The position numbers were made by a program, and so were the translations under genes. A stretch of 64,000 nucleotides of DNA from Paenibacillus phytorum (GTDB lineage Bacteria > Bacillota > Bacilli > Paenibacillales > NBRC-103111), in the NCBI RefSeq assembly GCF_013141715.1, contig NZ_WHOA01000126.1, positions 1 through 64,000 of the forward strand. Direction: 5' to 3'. This document shows positions 8,416 through 17,794 of the stretch, piece after piece. The notes beneath the pieces are model-generated. The model did no database searches, had not been told where the DNA came from, and saw nothing but the letters and a program-made list of their open reading frames with translations. Numbering within the stretch: the first letter of the stretch is position 1; each line of letters begins with the position of its first letter.

Positions 8416-9147
8416 CTAATCTACTAAATATACCTTCTCACCAACATGAATGGGTCCCGTCTTTATGACAGAAGCATAAACTCCGAAATTTAAATTCATC
8501 TCCTCGTTAATTTTCTTCAACAAAGAAACATCGCGTTCGAGTGTATCTGGATCGATTGTAGTCATTGAGCAACGCTCACAATAACTATCAATTTGTAATT
8601 CAGAACTGCCTATCCGTATTCGCTTACCTATCCAATTACCTTCATTACTAGAGTTTTCATCTAGTGTCACAACTAGGTTTGCTCTAAAGCGCCTTTTATC
8701 CAATCTCTTTTCCCATATCTCTTCAAGCTTGCGTAAAGTAGTGTCCGTAATGATTAAGATACTCCCTGAATCGACAGCCATCCGATCAGCGTTCTGCGGT
8801 TTATAGCACTTCATAGACATCTTTCTTTTGGAATACCTTTGGATTTCATCTAATAATTCTTCACTCCAGTTAAAGATTCGCCCATCTGGCGATGTTACTA
8901 CTAACTCAGGCAGCTCACTTTCATGATCCTCCCTTATGATTTTCGCCTTATAAGCAAGCATGTTAGGGATCTCTCTAGCCGTGATGAAACTATCCCATCC
9001 TTCTTTTGTTTCATCAATAAAGGCAAAACAGCGGTCGCCGTCTAAACCACTTTTCACAATATGGCTAGCCTGTAAAGCCTCTCCCGCAAATGACTTTACA
9101 GGAAATCGCTTTATTTCACTAATTTCACCTACGCTATGTAATGTCAA
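8416..9147 (-). CDS. MOSC domain protein
   Basis: A 243-aa protein with an N-terminal MOSC beta-barrel domain (about 5-95, starting VGEISEIKRFPVKS and GLDGDRCFAFID) and a C-terminal MOSC domain (about 110-243). The conserved cysteine is in DSYCERCSMTTIDP, the residue that in MOSC proteins (MocoS C terminus, mARC, YiiM) handles sulfur or ligates the molybdenum cofactor. It lies convergent to modAB, so a molybdenum-cofactor role is reasonable. The start is a TTG preceded by AGGAGGATCTATT; no better ATG exists nearby. Substrate unknown. Confidence 0.85.
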   Translation of the reverse strand: MTLHSVGEISEIKRFPVKSFAGEALQASHIVKSGLDGDRCFAFIDETKEGWDSFITAREIPNMLAYKAKIIREDHESELPELVVTSPDGRIFNWSEELLDEIQRYSKRKMSMKCYKPQNADRMAVDSGSILIITDTTLRKLEEIWEKRLDKRRFRANLVVTLDENSSNEGNWIGKRIRIGSSELQIDSYCERCSMTTIDPDTLERDVSLLKKINEEMNLNFGVYASVIKTGPIHVGEKVYLVD

Positions 9148-9276
9148 AATAGATCCTCCTAGTCTTTACACTTTTATCTGCAAATGACCTATTGCTTTCA
9201 AAAGTTACATTATGTATCATCCGTATATAACCATATCAATTCCACTTCATTCTTGCATTTGAAAGTGAGGACGCCT

Positions 9277-9540
9277 ATGGATGTCGTTCGTCAATTTTTT
9301 ATCAGTAAAACACTTATTTGGTTACTTTTCTTATGTTGTACTGACGCAATTTTTACGGATATTGGCCTTCATCTGGCATTTATCGAGGAGCTAAATCCAC
9401 TTATCCGAAGCATTTACGAGTGGCATGTTAGGGCTAATCAATATTCCGATACTATGGCCGTACCCATTTGGCTCCTTGCCAAGTATGAATGTAATACCAC
9501 ATTTCCCCGTTTGGAGACTTCCACTCGCGTGAAGCGGTGA
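9277..9540 (+). pseudogene. Truncated DUF5658-like membrane protein gene
   Basis: An ATG at 9277 after GTGAGGACGCCT opens a frame whose first 50 residues look like the start of small DUF5658-type membrane proteins. They comprise a hydrophobic helix, then DAIFTDIGLHLAFIEELNPL with the acidic residue and E-x-NP motif seen in the family. The family normally continues with two more hydrophobic helices, but here the frame runs on with a polar tail (about residues 52-87) that overlaps, in antisense, the 3' end of the convergent secreted-protein gene (9452 onward). The tail is therefore probably not part of the original protein. I read this as a 3'-truncated gene. It could still be translated. Confidence 0.5.
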
Positions 9541-10681
9541 CGGTTTGTGGTGTGAAGGTGAGTACCTGCGCAGTCAATGAAGCGTCCATATACGGTGTGT
9601 TCAGTGCAATGGATGCTGCTGTCAGTTCAAGACTAACATTACTCAGCTTCACCCCGAGCTTCGCATCGTTATCGAAGTCACCGGTTAACCGGGAAGAGAT
9701 TTCCTTAGCGAGGTTAATCCATTTACCAGAACCGTCTGTTACGACAAAGTACCAGCCCTCTATTTTTCCAATCCCATGAACGGTTTGCGGCAGCTGAGGC
9801 CCAGGTAACTCGCCACTATAAGGGAAGGGTAATTTGTAATAGTGAAATGGGACAGGAATGTCCAGCTTAAGGTTGACCTTCTCAACACCCTCAAACCCAA
9901 GTCCATGGGAATCATTTGCGTGTATCCATCTTAGTCCTTTCGATGTATCGACTTTATACCAAACGCTTGGAGGAACCATTCGCGCTTGCTGCATATACTT
10001 CTCAATAGGCTTTACGATCTGAGGGGTCAGCTTCGGCTCGTCAGACAACGGTTTCTCGAAAGGCAGCATATAAACCTCAGTCTCCTGTTCAATCGATATC
10101 ATTCCTTCGACCGGAGAACCTTTGTATTTTTCTGCATAATGATACGGGCGAATCCACTTGTCGCCAAGCCACGAAGTTTTTATTAAATACCACTTATCGT
10201 TGGAGTAGCATGGCGTGTAAGGGTCGCACACAGAGATAGAGGCAACCGCCTGAACCGTTTGCGGAGAGAGTTTGTACGCGGTCATCTTCATCGGTGACGC
10301 TGAGTCATACAGATCTGTTTCCTGTTCAAGTAAAGTCAGTGTTTGCTCCTGAAGCTCCATTTGTCCGTATTTGTACGCGCCTTCCTTCAAGTTAATCCAT
10401 GCCTCTCCAAGCCATGTCATAACCGGCACTTTATCCATACCAGTGATGCCCAGCAGCATGTTACTCTTTATCGGAGCTAGGTGGACAGACTGGAAGGCGC
10501 TAAGCGAGCCGATGGCCTCATCCGATCTTGTTTCCTTGCTTGCATATAAAGTAAACTCGTCCAACAAGGTTACATAAGGCATAGCACTTGGTGCAGCAAG
10601 CCCCTGTTCAGCCTGAGAGAGCTGCGGCCCGGATAGTATAACTATGGCTGCTGCCAGCAGCGAGGTTAACCATTTGCTCAA
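9452..10681 (-). CDS. Secreted protein with repeated W-I/V-[RN] segments
   Basis: I do not recognise a named family. The 409-aa product has a signal peptide (hydrophobic WLTSLLAAAIVILSGPQLSQA, then EQ). The mature part repeats segments of about 60-90 residues that end in a W-I/V motif: GEAWINL, GDKWIRPYHY, LRWIHAN, GKWINLAKE and GAKWVRP at the very C terminus. These resemble GW/SH3-like wall-associated repeats, each preceded by a Y/V-x-L-P element. The TTG at 10681 is preceded by AAAGGAGATGACTAA with 8-nt spacing, whereas the ATG at 10690 abuts the ribosome-binding site. A surface or spore-wall role is only inferred. A one-helix membrane protein gene lies upstream. Confidence 0.7.
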   Translation of the reverse strand: MSKWLTSLLAAAIVILSGPQLSQAEQGLAAPSAMPYVTLLDEFTLYASKETRSDEAIGSLSAFQSVHLAPIKSNMLLGITGMDKVPVMTWLGEAWINLKEGAYKYGQMELQEQTLTLLEQETDLYDSASPMKMTAYKLSPQTVQAVASISVCDPYTPCYSNDKWYLIKTSWLGDKWIRPYHYAEKYKGSPVEGMISIEQETEVYMLPFEKPLSDEPKLTPQIVKPIEKYMQQARMVPPSVWYKVDTSKGLRWIHANDSHGLGFEGVEKVNLKLDIPVPFHYYKLPFPYSGELPGPQLPQTVHGIGKIEGWYFVVTDGSGKWINLAKEISSRLTGDFDNDAKLGVKLSNVSLELTAASIALNTPYMDASLTAQVLTFTPQTVTASREWKSPNGEMWYYIHTWQGAKWVRP

Positions 10682-10820
10682 ATTAGTCATCTCCTTTCGA
10701 TAATTAGACGTGAGTTTTGCATGAAAGTTACAATTTTTCCCTCGAATTGTCCAACGCGCGACAAAGCGCCCCACCGATTGTCGGATAAGGCGCTCAAAGA
10801 TATTACCGATATTCCACAAG

Positions 10821-11099
10821 CTATTTACCCGTGGCGATTGCAACGATATTTTGAACAATATGATAGATGATTAACGCGGCAAAAACGAGCACAGAAATCG
10901 TAGCGTAAATTCTTCGAGGATTCTGGTACCACTTTGGAAATTGTTCAAGTCGTTTAGGTGATTGAAAGCCTTGAACGATATCGCCATGCTTAATTGCCTC
11001 GTTAAAAGGCGCCCTCTCTTCTGTGGCAACCTCATTGGCTGATTTCTCGGTTTGATGCAATGTATTGTCATTAAAAGGATTGTAGGAAGTATCTTTCAT
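10821..11099 (-). CDS. Small single-pass membrane protein (92 aa)
   Basis: Family not recognised. The polar N-terminal 65 residues (acidic and Asn-rich, then QFPKWYQNPRRIY) are followed by one transmembrane helix (about 69-88, ATISVLVFAALIIYHIVQNI) and a short tail, suggesting a tail-anchored small protein. A very strong ribosome-binding site, AAGGAGGTCTAAC, precedes the ATG. It lies 140 bp upstream of the secreted repeat protein in the same direction, possibly in one transcription unit. The function is unknown. Confidence 0.75.
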   Translation of the reverse strand: MKDTSYNPFNDNTLHQTEKSANEVATEERAPFNEAIKHGDIVQGFQSPKRLEQFPKWYQNPRRIYATISVLVFAALIIYHIVQNIVAIATGK

Positions 11100-11159
11100 G
11101 TTAGACCTCCTTCACGTTAATATCCTTATTATACCATTTTATAAATACCGTTCTACATA

Positions 11160-11636
11160 TTAGTTAGGAATCCAAAATACCTCCATATTAAAGGTATCTT
11201 TATCTTTCTCCTGACTCGTGCACCCTGTAAAAGAATAAACCGTGTTTCGCTCTTCTTTTATACCTTCTATCCCTTTACAAGTATATAAGGCTGTTGATGT
11301 TTCACCAAGATACGTAATATTTTGTACATATGTAATCATTTTGCCGTTAAAATGAAAGGTGCTGAAATTATTAATATCTTTCATATCATCAAACCAAATT
11401 CTGGTGAATGAATCACTTTTCCCTTCTTGAACATGTTCTATAAACTTGATATATCTATCCGAATTGCTCGTTACCCCTCTGTAAGCTAATATGACGCTTA
11501 TATTTTCCGTCAATTTTGATGAGTGATAATAAAATTCCTTTTCGATGTTTTTAATGAACAAAGTAATATCTTTACGCAGCACAACTCCAGAAAGAATTAG
11601 GAGGAGTATAAAAGATGAGATAACATATTTTTTCAC
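11160..11636 (-). CDS. DUF4362-like secreted or anchored protein
   Basis: A 158-aa protein with an N-terminal hydrophobic segment (YVISSFILLLILSGVV) that can be a signal anchor. The rest resembles the DUF4362 pattern: a RYIKFIEHVQEGKSDSFTRI strand-helix, a FNGKMITYVQN strand, and two cysteines (YTCKGI and FTGCTSQEK) that could form a disulfide outside the cell. The match is by motif shape and is moderate. ATG start; the region 5' of it (11637-11800) holds a T-rich stretch and a terminator for the minus-strand gene upstream. No function is known for the family. Confidence 0.55.
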   Translation of the reverse strand: MKKYVISSFILLLILSGVVLRKDITLFIKNIEKEFYYHSSKLTENISVILAYRGVTSNSDRYIKFIEHVQEGKSDSFTRIWFDDMKDINNFSTFHFNGKMITYVQNITYLGETSTALYTCKGIEGIKEERNTVYSFTGCTSQEKDKDTFNMEVFWIPN

Positions 11637-11758
11637 AAAGCAGTCCCTTTCTTATTCGGCAGCTCACTTAAAAGTAAATTTCCTTGTTTAGATAAAATGT
11701 GTATGCCCTCCATATTCCCCCTAATTATAAGGCGTAAAAAATAGTTAGCAATAAAAAA

Positions 11759-11784
11759 AGCCACATTGAATTCTCAACATGGCT
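11759..11784 (-). terminator. Terminator of the 68-aa gene
   Basis: AGCCATGTTGA and TCAATGTGGCT pair across a short loop and are followed on the minus strand by TTTTTTTAT, just after the stop at 11800. Confidence 0.75.
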
Positions 11785-11799
11785 CTCCTATTTTTCATT

Positions 11800-12006
11800 T
11801 TAATTCAATCTGCCGGGCTCCTTATTAACTTCAAAGTTAGTCGTATCGCTATAGCTCTCACCCATCGCCTGATAGTTAGACGGAACTTCCTCATCTGTCT
11901 GGTCCACATTATTCGAGATAGCGTTAGCCGCGTTCTCTTCCGGATTCGAGGTTATTGCCCAGCTAACTGGACGTCCAAGCTTCTTATGCAATTCGTTTTG
12001 ATCCAA
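11800..12006 (-). CDS. Small acidic protein of unknown function (68 aa)
   Basis: A hydrophilic protein rich in Asn, Glu and Ser (DQNELHKKLGRPVSWAITS, then a flexible acidic tail ending NKEPGRLN), with no membrane helix. The start at TTG 12006 is chosen because GGAGGGATTTCT precedes it with 7-nt spacing; the upstream ATG codons at 12039 and 12027 lack a ribosome-binding site. It is followed by its own terminator. Small hydrophilic proteins of this kind are common in spore formers, but no small acid-soluble spore protein motif is present. Confidence 0.5.
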   Translation of the reverse strand: MDQNELHKKLGRPVSWAITSNPEENAANAISNNVDQTDEEVPSNYQAMGESYSDTTNFEVNKEPGRLN

Positions 12007-12216
12007 AGAAATCCCTCCATTGTCCATAACAAAATACACTTCAAGTTATTGTTACTCAATGGAGTGTATTTCATTCCAAGCCATGGACAGTCATGTCCCT
12101 TCTTCTTTAACAATGAAGCTATAAGCGCCTTTTCGTCGCTTAACGGCCGCCTTCGCTGTGCGGTGGTAGTGCTGGTTCGTCATCTAACGACTCCGGTAAT
12201 TCGTTTGCAGGGCATC

Positions 12217-15200
12217 TTACTTTACGCCAAGTATCCGATCAATCTCAACCTGAATACGTATAATCCCCTCATGACAGACATCCACATTTATTTCGTTTTC
12301 CATCTCTTTTTCCAAAGCCAGAACCGCCGTTAACAATGGCTCCGCGTAGAAATTTGCTGCAATACCTTTAAGCGTATGAACCATTCTGCGTGCAGTCGCT
12401 TTCTCCTGATTGATGATCAACGGCATAAATTGCTCTGAGAAATTGCGGTAATCCTGCCTGAATTTCTCCATCATATATTGAAGAATATGTATTTTATGAT
12501 CGATATTTCTCATGATTTGCGTGGTGTCTACACCCTCGATTTCAAATAACCAATTCGGATCTAGCCACTTCTCAAGCATATTGGAAAGCTGCTTTTCATC
12601 TACTGGTTTAATCAGGATGTCATTCAGCCCAAGTTTAAGAATTTCCGGCCGTTCCTGCATCATGACATCTGCCGTAAGGGCAATGATCGGGATTCTATTC
12701 ATCTGTTTGAGCTTCCTCAGCCGCTGTGTTGCCTCATAACCATCCATCTCAGGCATATGAATATCCATTAGAATCATTTTCCATTCCTGCTGATCAACAA
12801 GTTTCAGGACTTCATAGCCATTCTGCGCAATAACCGCTTGGTAACCTAATTGTTCAAGAAGACCAATAATCACCAATTGATTAATTTCATTATCCTCAGC
12901 AACTAAAATACTACCTCTGGACATAGACGACGAGTTATTTACGTCAATGGAATGGTTTGCAGAGCCTTGAGATGCCTCCAGTCTACGTTGATTCAAACCT
13001 TGCAAACTTTTCTGCAATGTCAGCCTGCTGACGGGCTTAACAATAACTGCATCCGCTTTCAGCTGCGATGGCAATTCGGACATTTCCTCTCTGCCTTCAA
13101 GTGTTGTAAACGCAATCACTCTCGTCTGTGTGCGATCTATCGCATCTAAGACACGGCGCCAAGTGGCGGGATGCTGCATTTGATCCATTTGCATATCCAG
13201 GAATATATAGTCATTTGCCGACTTGTTCGCGCTATCATGTTCCAATGAAGCAAACAAATCAGATGAGGATGTAACCATATCCACATGAAACTGAAAGGAA
13301 CCTAGGAGCTCAGATATATGCTGCGCTACAACTGGATGATCTTCAGCTAGCAGCGCACGATTATTCCCCCGCGGTAGCCCAGCGTGCTTATGCAGCCGAT
13401 TTGCCTCTTTCCCTGCATTCCCCTTTGTACCAAACATCAGGCTAAAATAAAAGCGACTGCCTTCCCCAAGGACAGTATCTACCTGCAAAACGCCCCCCAT
13501 AGACTGCACCAAATGCTGACAAATGACAAGTCCTAAACCGGTACCGCCATACCTGCGGCTTATGGATGTATCCGCTTGCGAAAATGGTAAGAATAGCTGC
13601 GATAGCTGCTCCTTAGAAATACCAATTCCAGAGTCTTCCATTGTAAAAGAAACAACGACCCCTTCGTCCACATATTTCTCGAGCCGAACTTTCAATCGGA
13701 TATAGCCTTGCTTGGTAAATTTAATCGCATTATTAGATAAATTAATGAGTACTTGTTCTAGACGAAAGGAATCACCGCTAACGATATCCGGTAAATCTGC
13801 TGGAGTATCCAGCATGATCTCAATTCTCTTTTTGCCTATAGATACGCTGACCAGATCGGCAACCTTTTGGAGCGATAGTTCTAGTGAGAAATCCACCATC
13901 TCTAAGGTCATTTTGCCTGCCTCGATTTTTGAAAAATCAAGAATATCGTTAATCGTTGCAAGCAGGACATTCGAGGAACAATCAATTTTGTCCAAATAAT
14001 CCTTCTGAATCGTCGTCAATTCTGTTCGTTGTAAAAGTAAAGAAAGTCCAATAATACCGTTCAGGGGCGTGCGTATTTCATGACTCATCCTAGCTAGAAA
14101 CTTACTCTTCGCCCTGTTGGACTCATCCGCTTCTTCCCGCTTCTTCAAGTCGGTTATATCATGTACCGTGCCGGTGACGCCGGTGATTTCTGTTTTATCC
14201 TCATTGAATAAAGGGGACAAGATGACGTTATATGCATGCTGATTGCCATCCGGAAGCAGGAAATTGATCGCAAATTGCTGTGTCTTCCCCTTCTCAATCG
14301 TTTGTTCGAATATCCGCTCCCACTTCTCGGGATCATCCATCTGGACCAGATCCGTTAATTGCTGTCCCTTTGCTTGCTCAGGCTCTAGCTGAAAGGTTTG
14401 ATGCATTTTGTAGTTCGTTGAGGAGATGCTTCCGTCCAGTCGAAATCTGAAAATAAAGTCCTCCGAGTTTTCCACCAACGTCCGATATTGCTCATCTCTG
14501 ACTCTTGCTTTGATTTGCGCTGCACGGTGCTCGGTCACATCCACGGCAGACCCAATCACTTCATTGACGGAACCATATTTATAAATGGGTTGTAGGTTAA
14601 CAAGGATCGTAGAGCCGTTACAATCGTATTCATAAGAGACTCGTTCACCTTGCCAAGCTTTATCATAATGCTGTTTTATGAATTGTTTAAACTCTTCACT
14701 AAATACATGGACTTCATCCAATTCTTTGCCAATAAAATGACTAGGTCTCAGACCAAGCTGATAGACCAGCTGTCCTTCAAATAGGATGTAAACGTATTGA
14801 TCTCGGTGTTTATGGAATTTAAACGTAAAGCCTGCCTGAAAGCGCAGCATATCGATTAGTTCTTGTTCCACTTGATAGACCTGCTGCTTATACTCACGAG
14901 CCCGGAGTAAATATCGCAGAAAACAAGCTACAAGAAACAAACAAAGCAACTGAATGAAAATATAACTGTAAAAGACATCAAGCGGTGTTCGGTAAACAAG
15001 CCACATCATCGTATAATAGGACGGGTAGAAAATGACTCCTCCATATAACCATTTAAGCCAATACGAACGTGTTCTAGCAAAGATAATAGCAGTCCCCGTG
15101 ACAGCTATCATTCCAAATAACAGCTGCGGAATATCTATGTGACCTTCAAAGATGTAACGCCCTATCCATAAACATACGAATGTAATACTTAAGGAGAAGA

Positions 15201-15447
15201 ATCCTCCTAGATAAATAGAAAGCAGTAAGGCTACTCCGCGAAAGTTAATAATAACGTGATCATCAACGTGGACACTGAAGTGTAAGAGAACAAAGACTAA
15301 CATTCCATGTGAAAGCCCAATGAAAACCTTATAGAGCCAAGTAGGCTTATGATTCAGTTTCATCGTTATGGAAAGCTGTTCCACGAATAATACAAAAATC
15401 GTTATAATAGCAAAATTGGTAATCAAAGCGTGAAGCAGAATAATCAC
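12217..15447 (-). CDS. LytS-like hybrid sensor histidine kinase
   Basis: A 1076-aa multidomain kinase. Residues 1-190 hold about six hydrophobic helices resembling the 5TM-5TMR_LYT sensor (INFRGVALLLSIYLGGFF). Two PAS domains follow (about 200-315 and 320-440, the second with NEDKTEITGVTGTVHDITDLK), then HisKA (about 450-520, phospho-acceptor in MSHEIRTPLNG) and HATPase (N box NLSNNAIKFTK; G boxes DSGIGIS and GGTGLGL). Next are two receiver domains (FLDMQMD and LMDIHMPEMD) and a C-terminal Hpt with VHTLKGIAANF. The phosphorelay could pass to the OmpR-type regulator at 17039 or the REC-EAL protein upstream. The annotated GTG start lacks a clear ribosome-binding site; the first helix must be included, so an alternative start within a few codons is possible. 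Confidence 0.88.
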   Translation of the reverse strand: MIILLHALITNFAIITIFVLFVEQLSITMKLNHKPTWLYKVFIGLSHGMLVFVLLHFSVHVDDHVIINFRGVALLLSIYLGGFFSLSITFVCLWIGRYIFEGHIDIPQLLFGMIAVTGTAIIFARTRSYWLKWLYGGVIFYPSYYTMMWLVYRTPLDVFYSYIFIQLLCLFLVACFLRYLLRAREYKQQVYQVEQELIDMLRFQAGFTFKFHKHRDQYVYILFEGQLVYQLGLRPSHFIGKELDEVHVFSEEFKQFIKQHYDKAWQGERVSYEYDCNGSTILVNLQPIYKYGSVNEVIGSAVDVTEHRAAQIKARVRDEQYRTLVENSEDFIFRFRLDGSISSTNYKMHQTFQLEPEQAKGQQLTDLVQMDDPEKWERIFEQTIEKGKTQQFAINFLLPDGNQHAYNVILSPLFNEDKTEITGVTGTVHDITDLKKREEADESNRAKSKFLARMSHEIRTPLNGIIGLSLLLQRTELTTIQKDYLDKIDCSSNVLLATINDILDFSKIEAGKMTLEMVDFSLELSLQKVADLVSVSIGKKRIEIMLDTPADLPDIVSGDSFRLEQVLINLSNNAIKFTKQGYIRLKVRLEKYVDEGVVVSFTMEDSGIGISKEQLSQLFLPFSQADTSISRRYGGTGLGLVICQHLVQSMGGVLQVDTVLGEGSRFYFSLMFGTKGNAGKEANRLHKHAGLPRGNNRALLAEDHPVVAQHISELLGSFQFHVDMVTSSSDLFASLEHDSANKSANDYIFLDMQMDQMQHPATWRRVLDAIDRTQTRVIAFTTLEGREEMSELPSQLKADAVIVKPVSRLTLQKSLQGLNQRRLEASQGSANHSIDVNNSSSMSRGSILVAEDNEINQLVIIGLLEQLGYQAVIAQNGYEVLKLVDQQEWKMILMDIHMPEMDGYEATQRLRKLKQMNRIPIIALTADVMMQERPEILKLGLNDILIKPVDEKQLSNMLEKWLDPNWLFEIEGVDTTQIMRNIDHKIHILQYMMEKFRQDYRNFSEQFMPLIINQEKATARRMVHTLKGIAANFYAEPLLTAVLALEKEMENEINVDVCHEGIIRIQVEIDRILGVK

Positions 15448-15482
15448 CAGCCTATATCGACTTAGAATGTAGGATAATCACG

Positions 15483-16766
15483 CTATCCTGTTTGTTTGGT
15501 TTCTAGATGCAGCATTTCCTCGATACGCTTCGCCATGACCGGCTGGCTGAAATAATAGCCTTGGACCAGCCTGCAGCCGCACTCCCGAAGTACTTGAAGC
15601 TCCTCCTCTGTCTCAACACCTTCCGCTACAACGAGAAGATTCAAATTTCTAGCCATCGTAACCATCGTGTTTACGATAACCGCATTCACTTGGCTTTGTA
15701 TCAATCCCTTAATAAAGGATTGGTCAATTTTCAATTTATCAATGGGAAAATCTCTGAGATACCCAAGTGAGCTGTATCCGGTGCCAAAATCATCCATCGC
15801 AACGCGAACACCCAGCTTCTTCAGCTGACGAAGTGCGTCTGCGGCCAGCTCAACTTCCATACTCATGCTTTCGGTAATTTCGAGCTCCAAGTACTTGGGG
15901 TGTAAGCCTGTTTTCTCCAAGATAGTCTGAATCATCCTGCTAAGTCGGCTATCATTGAACTGTCGTCTGGACAGATTAACCGCAACGAACACTTTGGAGA
16001 GGCCAGCCTCCTGCCACCTCTTGTTCTGCATGCAGGCTTCCTTCAGTACCCATTCCCCAATTTCATGAATAAGACCGCATTCTTCCGCTATAGGGATAAA
16101 ATCAGAAGGAGGTACATGACCCAAAGTAGCGTTGTTCCAACGAATAAGGCTCTCTAGTCCTACAATTTGATTCGTATATACATCTACGACTGGTTGATAA
16201 GCAAGATGAAATTCCTGATTGTCAATCGCTCTTCGCAGGTAAAACTCGATGTCCATGCGCCTTTGGAACTGATCTTGTCTATGTGGCAGGGGGGTAGAAA
16301 GGACTGTTTCTACAATTCCTGTTGAATAGAAATGAGAGTCATAGACGCCTTGAATTCCGTTTTGAATAGCCATTTTGCATCGTTCAAGAAAATAAGAGGT
16401 CATAATCTTATTTTTCAATTCCTGGGATAACATTTCTTTATGAAAATAATCTGCCGCACCTAGCCGCATCGCTTGAATGGTCTTCATAGAACCTTCGGGT
16501 GTATGCGTACAAAGTACTACGACAGGAATAGGATTATGATTCATAATAAGATGAAGCGCAAGTAGACCATCTGAGTTAACCATATCTAAATCAATGATGA
16601 CCAAATCTGGTTTACTAGCCAAGATGCAGTCAAGTACGGTATTTCCATGTTTCGCCATACCTGTCATTACGAACTGTGTATCCTTCTCAATTAAGAACCC
16701 TACTTCTGATCTTAATTCACTTGAATCACTTACAATTAGAACACCATACCCGTCCAAAAGACCCAT
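15483..16766 (-). CDS. REC-EAL cyclic-di-GMP phosphodiesterase
   Basis: A 427-aa response regulator. Residues about 8-125 form a receiver domain (acceptor in VIIDLDMVNSDG), and about 170-420 an EAL domain. The EAL signature reads GLESLIRW (E-x-L form), with the metal and catalytic residues in VNLSRRQF, LELEITES, DDFGTGYSS, KIDQSFI and VAEGVET all visible, so it looks active in hydrolysing c-di-GMP to pGpG. The start follows a G-rich segment GGTGGGGGA. It is transcribed with the downstream hybrid kinase (36 bp gap) and divergent from the OmpR regulator, suggesting a phosphorelay that controls c-di-GMP. Confidence 0.92.
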   Translation of the reverse strand: MGLLDGYGVLIVSDSSELRSEVGFLIEKDTQFVMTGMAKHGNTVLDCILASKPDLVIIDLDMVNSDGLLALHLIMNHNPIPVVVLCTHTPEGSMKTIQAMRLGAADYFHKEMLSQELKNKIMTSYFLERCKMAIQNGIQGVYDSHFYSTGIVETVLSTPLPHRQDQFQRRMDIEFYLRRAIDNQEFHLAYQPVVDVYTNQIVGLESLIRWNNATLGHVPPSDFIPIAEECGLIHEIGEWVLKEACMQNKRWQEAGLSKVFVAVNLSRRQFNDSRLSRMIQTILEKTGLHPKYLELEITESMSMEVELAADALRQLKKLGVRVAMDDFGTGYSSLGYLRDFPIDKLKIDQSFIKGLIQSQVNAVIVNTMVTMARNLNLLVVAEGVETEEELQVLRECGCRLVQGYYFSQPVMAKRIEEMLHLETKQTG

Positions 16767-17038
16767 TCCCCCACCACCCTTACAAGCAATAAATACGCAT
16801 TATTTCACTATTATACTTTCCACTTATTAGGTTACTTACATAAATGGTACGAATTCACCCTTCTAATTTCGCTAATAATTTACTAACAATTTCTCTTAAA
16901 ATGTCAATGATAGCGGTTTACTCTTAAATTTCGACACCGTATAATAGAATTAATGAGTAAAGTGTTAGCACATGCATTCCCTCTGTTCATTTCACGAATT
17001 TTGAATTGAAAATTTAGCTTAGTTTGGGGGAGTTTCTA

Positions 17039-17743
17039 ATGGACAGAGTTCTACTAATTGAGGACGATGATATTATCGGAGAAATGATCTGTATGTATCT
17101 GAAAGAGGAAGACTTCCTAGTACTACGGTCCCACAATGGTCAGGAAGGCCTTGCTGCATTGCGTGAGTTCGAACCGGATCTCATTCTTCTCGATCTCAAT
17201 CTTCCTGACTTTGAAGGAACTGAGCTGTGTACCTCCCTTCGGAACATAACTCCTGTGCCCATTATTATTATTTCATCCGACTCTAGAGTGAGCGAAAAGA
17301 TTGAAGCATTCACCGTAGGTGCTGATGATTACTTATGCAAACCATTCAGCATGCATGAGATGAAAGCCCGAATACAAGCCCTATTGCGTCGTTTCAAATT
17401 GGGACACCCTCCCGAGACTCCAAAACTTCAGGTAGAACATGAAGTTACCGTACCAGCCATGAATTTAAACATTAATTTGGAAAAAAGAACGCTCTACGTC
17501 CGAGGCGAGTCCATCGAAATGACGTTCTCCGAATTCGAGCTTATCCGGCTGCTGTACGAGCACCCCGAACGCGTTTACCGCAGAGAAGATCTCATAAATG
17601 CATTGCGTGGTTTCGATTCCTACATAAACGACCGTGCCATAGACGTTCATATTACGAATTTGCGCAGAAAAATTGAAGTCAATCCCAAAGAACCGAAATA
17701 CATAAAAACCGTGTGGGGCGTAGGCTATAAATTTGTCATGTGA
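17039..17743 (+). CDS. OmpR/PhoB-family response regulator
   Basis: A 234-aa two-domain regulator. The receiver domain (1-120) has EDDD at the acidic pocket, the phospho-acceptor in LILLDLNLPD and the conserved K in CKPFS. The C-terminal winged helix (about 140-234) includes LRGFDSYINDRAIDVHITNL and the wing VWGVGYKF. No kinase gene is adjacent in the same direction, but the hybrid kinase lies in the divergent unit, so it may be its partner. The ATG at 17039 follows GGGGGAG at 6 nt; an upstream TTG at 17024 lies inside the ribosome-binding region. Confidence 0.93.
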   Translation: MDRVLLIEDDDIIGEMICMYLKEEDFLVLRSHNGQEGLAALREFEPDLILLDLNLPDFEGTELCTSLRNITPVPIIIISSDSRVSEKIEAFTVGADDYLCKPFSMHEMKARIQALLRRFKLGHPPETPKLQVEHEVTVPAMNLNINLEKRTLYVRGESIEMTFSEFELIRLLYEHPERVYRREDLINALRGFDSYINDRAIDVHITNLRRKIEVNPKEPKYIKTVWGVGYKFVM

Positions 17744-17794
17744 AGATGGGGCTGTTCTAAAAGGCCAATTAGACTTTGAGGGCGGCAGCTACCG

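Noticed and set aside
11779..12333. A plus-strand frame of 184 codons
   Set aside because: It runs antisense through the 68-aa gene and the end of the hybrid kinase, has no ribosome-binding site, and its codon use is unlike its neighbours.
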